DNA of 64,000 nt, taken from NCBI GenBank assembly GCA_036245525.1, contig BTPG01000001.1:216562059-216626058 (forward strand), given 5' to 3'. Source of the stretch: Semisulcospira habei (Eukaryota > Mollusca > Gastropoda > Semisulcospiridae). Position numbers and translations under genes: made by a program. Numbering within the stretch: the stretch's first letter is position 1; the number at the start of each line of letters is the position of its first letter. The notes under the pieces are model-generated. The model saw nothing but the letters and a program-made list of their open reading frames with translations, did not search any database and was not told the origin of the DNA. Below, piece by piece: positions 56,171 to 64,000 of the stretch.

Positions 56171-56263
56171 ATTCTCCACCAGCTGGAAACAGTCTACAGA
56201 AATAAATGACTTAATAAGGGAGCTTTACCCCGAAAAAGCCTCAGATCGCCACCAAAGTGGGAG

Positions 56264-57882
56264 AAAACAAGATGAGGATTTCATCCCAAAGTCTACCGAA
56301 TTGTTTGGAGCTCAGATGCGTTTATCTTTTAGGAAATTCAGAGTTGTTCATATTTTTAGTCTTATAATGCTGATCCATTTCCCTGCTCTCTAAGCCAACT
56401 TCTGATCAACACACGTCGGCGTACACAAATAAAGACGGACACACGGCGATTCCCGCCATTAGTACGCTCTGTGGGCTCGTGTAGCGACAGGAATCCATCT
56501 CCTTCTACTCTAACCCACCCTCTGATCCACACACAGTGGCACACAGAAATAAAGACGGACATTCGTAAGCTCTGTGGTCTGGCGTAGTATAGCTATTCTG
56601 GAGAAGAATAATAGCACGAACAGCGAAATGACGTCACTTCAAGCTTCACGTCATGGCATCATTAGTCCCACGACGCTGTGTTCATTGTGACGACTCGATG
56701 TTATCCGTCACTCATCGCAGTACTAACATTTGACGTATCAAAGAATCAACTTTGCAATTTTCTTATTGATTTTTACGCCTAGGGTTTACAGGTAAAATTT
56801 GACCTAATCCTACCCCAGGGCCGGGACAAAAAGCAGGCTTATGCAAACCCTGTTTATGAAAAATCATGCGGGTATTAATGAGAAGATTTTTTTTTCGTAA
56901 AAGAAAAATTAAAGTTATGTTAGCTGTTTTACAAATGACTCCGAAAAAGTGGTGCAGAAAACTGACTGATTTTCACAGCTAATGCATACATGTCACAATT
57001 ATTGACCTAATCGTACCCGACAGACGAGACAAACTGCAGGCTTATGTAAATACCGTATACGAAAAATCATGCGATTATTAATGAGAAGAATTTTTTTTGT
57101 TGTTTTTTGTTTTTTGTATAAAAGATTCAGTTGTTTTAAGATTAACCCATATAATTCGTGAAATTAATCCCAAAAACGTGAAAATATTAAAAAAAAAAAT
57201 TAATTTAATTATCACTCAAAATTTTATAGATGTGCAATGCTGGTTAACGAACTCATTCAATACGTCGCATTTATCTAGCTATACGCAGAATATCTGGTAA
57301 AAATAAGAAACCTTATAGACTCCAGTGTGGATCAACCGGTTTTTGTGAAACGGCCATTTTCTCGCCAATGAGCATCTTAATCAAAACATCGAAAAAAAAA
57401 AGGTAACTAAATAAGTAAATAAATCAGCGCATTAAATAGGTGCTTTATCCCAATTAAAAATTGGCTCAAAGAGCCGCCACGAACTAAACCCAACAAGCAC
57501 GCTCACGTGAACAACGCGCATTCACTCACACACTGTACATAAACACAGAACATTCACGTGGTGCTAAGGGCAAGCTCAAGTGAGCTACTGAAGTTTTGGA
57601 AATTCAAATCGTTTTTATTTGGAATTGATTAAGTGGGCTGAAATTGATACCAAAGTCGTGGGGGAGGAAGAGCCGGAGTACCCGGAGAAAGAACACCTGA
57701 CTTTCCGCCACACTTACTAGAGGAGAAAAGTACGACGCCGGAACCGGGTACCTCTAGCACCTCTAGCATTGGTGGCAGGCGCTTTTGCCGCTGCGCCACG
57801 GACCGTCCCGAGATAATTCTTTTAGGGACAATATCCTAAAATTTCAAGCTTGTCCGTCCTCAAACGCGGGCTCTAGTCGCTG

Positions 57883-57972
<90 letters not shown>
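56264..57972 (-). repeat. Long inverted repeat, right arm, with internal SINE
   Basis: Reverse complement of 15000-16281, including the two ~120 bp tandem units (about 56370-56600) and, at the far end, a (CA)n(CAA)n tract matching the (TG)n end of the left arm. The right arm holds an extra ~419 bp (57392-57810) absent from the left. Confidence 0.75.
57392..57810 (-). mobile_element. tRNA-derived SINE, minus strand
   Basis: Present here and absent at the matching point of the left arm (near 15128-15135), so it is a real insertion. Read on the minus strand it begins GGACGGTCCGTGGCGCAGCG, containing an A-box (TGGCGCAGCGG). A weaker B-box-like GGTTCCGGCGTC follows about 50 bases on, and the 3' end is a (TTTA)-rich and poly-T tail. 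No clean target duplication was seen. Confidence 0.65.
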
Positions 57973-57973
<1 letters not shown>

Positions 57974-58003
57974 AACAACAACAACAACAACAATAACAAC
58001 AAA
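57884..58003 (+). repeat. (CA)n(CAA)n microsatellite
   Basis: About 44 CA units, then CAA repeats. Confidence 0.98.
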
Positions 58004-60206
58004 CATCACCGACCCAAATGTATTTCTAGTACAACATTATTTACGTAAACATATGGTATTTTTTTGTAAATATATCAGTTTCAACCGGATCGGATAATTT
58101 TTTTTTTAAAGGGGCACAACTGAACTTTTTCAAGGCTTCAGTTCGCAAAAAGCTTTTACTGGGCCTCAGTATACATACCCACTTAGACAGTGACCACCCT
58201 ATTGTCCCACCAAATGCTTTCTTTCGTCCGTTCAAAGCGAAAAGAGGCCCACCGGAATCTTGTGACGGGTACCGTGAAAAGATTGCTTCTTATAGGCTAT
58301 GGTAGCTGAAGTCATAACTATTCTATACGACCCTAGGTCATCTGCATAATTATAACCAATCAGAGACAAGATTGCGGATGAACCAGCGAAGAATGAAGAA
58401 AGTATCATCGACTCGCGCCGACAATGACAGACTCGTAATTGAAGAGAAGAAAGAGGCAGAGAGACAAGATACCCCTAAGTAGAATTGACATCGAACAAGA
58501 GAATATGGACATATGCAACACAAAGCAAGAGCTTGGCCGGCTTGACCGCCCATCCGGAATTTGTCGCTTTCCTGCTCTGTGAATCAGTAAGTAATTTACG
58601 GTCTTTGTCGATCTTTCTGTAGATCCGCGAGCGCTAGTGATTTTCAGAATTCATGATCTTTAGTAGAATTTATCTCTTACTGATTTTGCAGGATTTTAAA
58701 CCTGTTTTATCATATAGTTACGAGCTAGTTATCAGATATTATGCTGCAAGGATCTGAACACTACGGTGTGTATCACAGTTGCACATCGCTGGTCGTGACA
58801 CGTTTTTGTCTGTGCGGGCTCTCATTCACTCGATTCATAGAGGTAGTGTTTCTGCTGCGATGGTGCATTTGTCGTTACCAATGATGCTTTCAGTTACGTA
58901 GACTTTGATGTGTGAGATGTGAAATTGACTGCAGTGCAGAAAGTGGGTATAAATATCAATGTTCTGTTTCGTGTTTCCGAGGGATAAAGGATCAAAGGTC
59001 AAACTAGGCACTGTGGACGCTCGCTCAGTAGCACGATGCCGCAGCACGCCGATCATTACTAGTAAATACTACCAGGTCAAGCGGAACCCGCATTGTGATT
59101 TTGACAGCATAGCTAGTATGGAACGTTTATTCTACAATTACGTCAAAGGGATGCCGGAGAACATCAGTACACGTGTACACTGACACGTATGTACACCACA
59201 CCGATAAATCCGCGACTCGGGTACAAAAACAATACACCCTGCAAACGATGAATTACGACATTTGGCATTGTACTTACATCATAAAGCTGTAAGATAGTAC
59301 ACAAAGGAGCCACGTACATATTGTCAGCGGTATCTGTTGCAGACGGTTTTCTGTGTTGAGATGCTTGATCCTGGGTAATATAACTTTAATTAATTAATTT
59401 ATTTATTATATATTTTTTAAGCTCATGTCCATGACCTGGCATTGTCGACGTTCACATATGATAGTTTACATCGCCGCCTGCTCGACCCCCATTCACCCAC
59501 CCCACCCCTTCCTCTGCCCAGGACACTCAACACTCGTTCGGCCGATGAATGTTTTGTTGAAACCGAACATTTGCATAACTGAGCAAATTGAGGCGTTCGT
59601 TTACCATCTTGCTATCTTTATATGTGTACGCCACTGACCATTTATCATTAACTTTGATAATTTAGTTTCTTTGGTTCTTTTATATTGTTTAATCTTATAG
59701 TGCTCAGCCGTGAAACAGTCTGCACGTTCAGACGAACATTAATTTGATATCAGGGACGCAACACGAACAGCACCGCAAAGCTAATAGAGCACTTAAAATC
59801 ATTCTTACAGTAAACATCATCCGAGATGAGGTTACCCCACCCCCTTCCTCTTCTACTTGCATACGTCGCACTCACATCCGCCTTTTTCGGTTAACTTTAA
59901 AACCTTTTTATTGTCAACCGTGTTGTGTTGTCCCTAAGGTATTTGTTAGAAATAAAAGCAGTCAAATTTGAACAAAACAGTTCTAACAGAAATTTCAGTC
60001 AGTTTGAAATAGCGGTGTAATAAGATAAGATAGAATTTTATTGCCATATGTAAAATACATTAAGAAATCGTCTAGGTTTTGTCTGTAAAACCCTTACTGT
60101 CATCATAACACTCGATGTCTTGGACAGGAAAGCAATCGTTCTATGGGCCGTTATAAATTAAGAACGTATTATTATAATACACAGTATTTTTATTGTCCGC
60201 AGAAGT

Positions 60207-60208
<2 letters not shown>
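58004..60208. other. No gene recognised
   Basis: Only short frames. GATAGAATTTTATTGCCATATG at about 60028 resembles a widespread short repeat but has no second copy here. Confidence 0.5.
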
Positions 60209-60283
<75 letters not shown>

Positions 60284-60340
60284 CTCTCTCTCTTCTCTCT
60301 CTCTCCACCCACCCCCATCCCCCACCCCCACCCCCCACCC
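60209..60340 (+). repeat. (CT)n and C-rich polypyrimidine tract upstream of promoter
   Basis: About 80 bases of CT, then CT-rich and CCCCAC-rich sequence. It ends about 90 bp before a TATA box. Such tracts can be H-DNA-forming or GAGA-type promoter elements. Confidence 0.9.
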
Positions 60341-60430
60341 GCTACAAATCAATGCCTGTTGATGACGTGGTGTGAGTGAGAGCCAATGAGAGAGCTGGCA
60401 GCGAGCAATCAATGTTGGAGGAGCGAGAGA

Positions 60431-60436
60431 TATATA
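60431..60436 (+). promoter_or_regulatory. TATA box of the secreted-peptide gene
   Basis: TATATA followed by GCGTGTGATGCG, about 30 bp before a plausible transcription start near 60461, and 203 bp before the ATG. Confidence 0.55.
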
Positions 60437-60638
60437 GCGTGTGATGCGCCACAACTGTCCTTTACAAATTCACCGATTTGTCCACGTCAGTAACTGCCTG
60501 CAGTGTTCCGACTCCCCAGCACGTTCTGGTCCAGTGGAGCCTGCTGACACGTCACCCGGCCTCAAGCAACCCTTTCTCCTACATCTGTGTAGACACTTCT
60601 CCATTTTTGTCGATCCGCAACTCTTTTCTCAACTCAAC

Positions 60639-60773
60639 ATGTTTCGCGCAATGTTTGTCTGCGTGCTTGCCGTGGTTAGTGTCCTCGTCACTCTGTCCTC
60701 GGCAGCCAGCTTGACGGACACTACAAATTCGAAGACTTCATTTCTGGCTCAGCGGTATGGCGCTCTATCGCAG
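60639..60773 (+). CDS. First coding exon of a secreted peptide/protein precursor
   Basis: 45 codons from ATG 60639 to a consensus donor (CAG then GTAGGC at 60774), phase 0. The first 22-23 residues are a textbook signal peptide: MFRAMFVCVLAVVSVLVTLS, then SAAS with probable cleavage after Ala22-Ala23. The mature part begins SLTDTTNSKTSFLAQRYGAL. The short exon, signal peptide in exon 1 and TATA-type promoter fit neuropeptide, toxin-like or other secreted precursors; I cannot assign the family without the next exon. A (CA)n-rich intron follows. Together with the THAP exons it is the best host-like gene signal in the window. Confidence 0.65.
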
Positions 60774-60888
60774 GTAGGCCTTGGCTAACTTTTCGGCACT
60801 TATCAAAATGGGAACTTTTTTGTGTTAACTTTTCGGCTTTTTATTATATTTTATATTAGACAGGATCACAGACAGTACATTTCTCCTG

Positions 60889-60892
<4 letters not shown>

Positions 60893-60970
<78 letters not shown>
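60893..60970 (+). repeat. (CA)n microsatellite
   Basis: About 39 CA units, in the presumed first intron of the secreted-precursor gene. Confidence 0.98.
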
Positions 60971-60973
<3 letters not shown>

Positions 60974-62060
60974 CAAGGGCTCTAAAACTAATTTCCATAG
61001 TATTGTCATCATTTTGGAAATGCAGTGAGTACCCCTAACTGAAACACATAAGCTTAGCCTAAATGAATGTAGTTGGCATTCCTGATTTTTGGGTCAGGTT
61101 CACAGTATTTTTTGTATGTATCTTGAAACCGTGTTCATACATTCCATTATTATTCGTAAATTTATATCATGTCGCCCTTTCATGAAATAACTGTAAAGTC
61201 AATGTCCGTGCTAGATTTTATATTTAACAAAATAATGTAAAAGCATGCCTGTTTAGTTAACCTAAGCCATCGGGAATGCCAAACATACTGGGTTTGAAAT
61301 GGTTAGTTATTGGGTTTAACGCCGAGCAGGCGACTAAGGCCATCTCAAGGCGGGAGGGTTTGAATTGGATACTTCCTTCGCAAGAATACACGACTCGATA
61401 ACGCAGTAATAGATATGTAACTTTAAAAAAAAAAAAAAATGCGTCACTAACAACATATGTTGCAACATATCCACACACACAACAAAAATCAAAAAGAAAC
61501 ACTTACCCGCTGTGGTTGATAACAGAATGCTTTTCATTTCTCAATAGTCAATGGCATCTTGACATGTCCAGTTTGTGAGCACCTCTACGGTGTGCCTGTA
61601 GGCTACTCATACAGTGATATAAGTGTAAGACTTCCTTCTTTTCTTCTTGAATTTTCATTTTGGGTTTTCGCTTTCTATCGGCAACATTTCGAAGGCACGG
61701 TGTCATTAAAGATGCGGCTTTCGTTTCTTTCAGTGAGCTTAGCTGGCTGAAAGTTAGAACTGTATGGCTAGAGCTGACAGACGGCAGCAAATTAGTATAT
61801 GTTTTCGCTAACAGCCAGCGAATAGGATTCTGAGAGTTTCCATTCGAAAACATGCATGCCCAGTATTAGAGCGTACACTTCGTTTGATAAAGTGTAACAC
61901 AACCCCAACAGCAGCAAGCGTCTCACATGTTTCAACATCAGAGGTGAAAGAAAATATGAGACTGGGAGGCGACTTTTTGAGAGGTTCAAGAGAGTCTTCC
62001 TGGGTCGGACGGCCTTAATTGTCTTTTTGATTTACCTTTCACAGTTTCAGCACACACTTA
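60974..62060. other. No gene recognised; one GGGTTTAACGCC cassette
   Basis: The cassette is at 61303-61354. Otherwise AT-rich; no further exon of the upstream gene could be supported. Confidence 0.5.
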
Positions 62061-62062
62061 CG

Positions 62063-62064
<2 letters not shown>

Positions 62065-62156
<92 letters not shown>
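62065..62156 (+). repeat. (CA)n microsatellite
   Basis: CA units with two CGCACG interruptions. Confidence 0.98.
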
Positions 62157-62158
<2 letters not shown>

Positions 62159-62221
62159 AGCGCGCACTAAAATAAATGGACAATATGGTGGCATCCTACG
62201 TCAGTCTTTTTAGGTTTCTTC

Positions 62222-62393
62222 TATTTACAGAAGAGACTTTTTAGGATGGGACGCGGTGGGGCGATTTTAGTAGAAAGCCCGTGACGTCAAAGGCGTGCAG
62301 ACCTCGGACTGACAGTGAAGTAACACAATAGAAATTGCGTCATGTCTAGGTACGCTAACCGCGCTGCTGAACGTACATTTGCGGCGTGAAGTG

Positions 62394-62456
<63 letters not shown>

Positions 62457-62461
62457 CGTGC

Positions 62462-62541
<80 letters not shown>

Positions 62542-62850
62542 CCGTGTGTGTGTAGACACGAGTATCTCCGGTGTTTGTATACGCACAGACCTGAAACTTT
62601 ATGAAATGCTTTGATCGAGATGTATTTCGGACAGCGTCCGAGTACATTTAAATTGGATGACTCGTTAAAGAGAAAAATTTCCGTTTATATAAAGTCGGTT
62701 GACCCGCATTTGACTTTTGAGTCCGTAATTTTCGTTCTATTCACTTTGAATTTGGGATATTGCTCGCTTGGAGATAAACATTGGATAGGTTTGTTAATCA
62801 GCTTTAAATCCTTTCAATTTTTTGGTATAAAAAAAATTGCAGAAAAAAAT
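62222..62850 (+). repeat. GT-bearing repeat family, copy 4
   Basis: GAAGAGACTTTTTAGGATGG, CGTGAAGTGCCGTG, a long (TG)n (62397-62540, one GCGTGCGTGC interruption), then the shared right flank GTCGGTTGACCCGCATTTGA and TCCGTAATTTTCGTTC. Best aligned with copy 1 at 13.9 kb. Confidence 0.75.
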
Positions 62851-62921
62851 TAATAGTTACGAATAGACGTTATTCACGCGCGGGCACTTCCGGTAGTGAG
62901 AACGAGGCGCACCACGCAAAT

Positions 62922-63131
62922 ATGGCTGACGCAACTGTAGAACTGAGCGAGCGTCTCATAAATCGACGGCGAAGTGCATCAAGCAACAGGCACAGCTGTG
63001 TTCCTCAGTGTACAAATGACAGCAGATATGATACTGACGGCCAACTCTCATTTCATTCTCTTCCTAGCGACAAAAAGCTCCGGAAACTATGGCTGTGGAA
63101 AATTCGAAGGGACGAAGGCCTGTATTTCAAG
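62922..63131 (+). CDS. THAP zinc-finger gene, exon 1
   Basis: 70 codons from ATG 62922 to a donor (CAAG, GTAATG at 63132), phase 0. It encodes the N-terminal THAP half: HSCVPQCTND (the two zinc cysteines), LSFHSLPSDKKLRKLWLWKI and RRDEGLYFK. THAP domains (C2CH, about 85-90 residues) bind DNA. In invertebrates this type, preceded by INRRRSASSN, often heads transposon-derived proteins with a DDE_4-like nuclease, but the rest lies beyond the window. The upstream GGGCACTTCCGG is an ETS-like promoter word. Confidence 0.8.
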
Positions 63132-63488
63132 GTAATGTTTAATGCTTTTCCTACTATTCGTTTCACTTAACTTTTGTACGAGTGTGTGATGTCTTGAATG
63201 GTTTATTTTATGTATTACTGAGAACAGCATTCCCTAAAAGTACGACCCATGCTAATATAAAACGCAAGTGTTTGTTTACAGTATACAAAAATGTAGCACT
63301 AATAGCTCTTCAACATGCAGATGATACGTGCAGTAAAACACAACATTTGAAGAGTTTCTAGACAATTATGTACGTTTCTAATTCAAGTATAGTTTTCGGA
63401 TCTGAGAAATAATCCCTAATCTGTGACCCTCCAGTGGTGTCAGCTGGACTGCATGATAACGTTTTGTTTTCTTCTTCTTCTTATCTAG

Positions 63489-63567
63489 ATTACTAGATCA
63501 ACTGTGGTCTGCAGTGCGCATTTCCTGCCCTCAGATTACAAAAGGTCTCTGACTGGAATCAAGAGAG
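63489..63567 (+). CDS. THAP zinc-finger gene, exon 2
   Basis: After a TTCTTCTTATCTAG acceptor the frame continues ITRSTVVCSAHFLPSDYKRS, giving the second zinc Cys and His of the C2CH motif. It runs to LTGIKR before a donor (GAGAG, GTATCAG at 63568). The two exons join in phase and together complete the zinc site. The final AVPF-like THAP box would be in exon 3, which I do not find before the window ends. Confidence 0.75.
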
Positions 63568-64000
63568 GTATCAGCTTTAAAAATTATAATGATGAACATG
63601 TTTTGTGAAATTACAGTATTATCGTATGTATTTTCCAGTATGCAGATATGGCCAGTAAACTTGCTCATTAACCATGGGGAGTTCAAAATAGCTGAAGAAC
63701 TTCTTGTTAGTTGTTTATTACTATGGCGTGCGTGCAGTTGTGACACTGTAGTCAGTTTGTGTACTGTTTAGTTCTAGCCAGTTAAGGTCTGAAAGACCAA
63801 CAAGACAGCTGATACTACCTGACAGATATATTTTTAAATGACTGTCCCACACAGAAACAGGTTTTCAGTAGAACCTGTTTAGAGTGACTACCCCTTAGGT
63901 CAGAAGGAGTGGTCATTATATAATACAACTGGATTGTCAAGTGTCACCTGCCACTCATGACCATCATTCAGTTGACTGTCACAGGTAAACTGACATATTA
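63568..64000. other. Presumed intron or 3' sequence of THAP gene
   Basis: No further exon could be supported. AT-rich, no repeat recognised. Confidence 0.4.

Overview
The window looks like animal genomic DNA, most likely from a marine invertebrate and probably a mollusc. It is AT-rich and full of CA/CT/TA microsatellites, and carries several families of invertebrate non-LTR retrotransposons. A short cassette around GGGTTTAACGCCGAGCAGG recurs six times; I recall similar cassettes from mollusc genomes but could not check this. There is no bacterial gene organisation. Almost everything recognisable is mobile DNA. Only small host-like exons are visible, mainly near the right end.

Left part (1-16,370). 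Two halves of a decayed LINE RNase H region (to 766, and from 3256) are separated by a 2.5 kb insert with ~450 bp direct terminal repeats. A 5'-truncated LINE reverse transcriptase (6383-8346, minus) is bracketed by unusually long (~185-195 bp) direct repeats. A Tc1-like transposon with recognisable inverted ends occupies 8717-10251. It is followed by a hairpin repeat, a second LINE RT fragment, a 500-N assembly gap and a third LINE fragment. From 13.9 to 16.3 kb lie copies of a repeat family that carries its own (GT)n tract; one long copy has an inverted partner at 56.3-58.0 kb.

Centre (16,371-32,954). This is a complete-length 16.6 kb Polinton/Maverick (polintovirus-like element). It has ~327 bp terminal inverted repeats and a 5 bp target duplication (ACAGA), and about fifteen genes: protein-primed-type DNA polymerase B, retrovirus-like integrase, A32/FtsK-type packaging ATPase, double jelly-roll major capsid protein, a penton-like minor capsid candidate, and several small membrane proteins that I recognise as recurrent in invertebrate Mavericks. 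The arms are almost identical, yet at least five genes carry stops or frameshifts and the ATPase has lost its Walker A lysine. The copy therefore looks young but non-functional on its own.

Right part (32,955-64,000). A long decayed LINE (33.35-37.7 kb, minus) has a 589 bp Harbinger-type miniature element nested in its 5' region; that element keeps a MADF-like first exon. At 40.23-41.70 kb a tandem array of 579 bp units carries hammerhead ribozyme motifs (CTGATGA ... GAAA ... GTC) with a perfect stem I in the second copy. It is a retrozyme-like element sitting between (TA)n tracts and is the most unusual object in the window. Repeat clusters follow at 42.7-47.8 kb. A possible pseudouridine-synthase-like first exon lies at 48.75 kb. 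A GC-rich DIRS-like tyrosine-recombinase retrotransposon (50.2-55.8 kb) ends in nested direct and inverted repeats. At 60.6 kb a TATA-driven first exon encodes a signal peptide of a secreted precursor, and at 62.9-63.6 kb two exons encode a THAP zinc finger.

Only sequence reading was possible. Family names rest on motif recognition, not on database searches.
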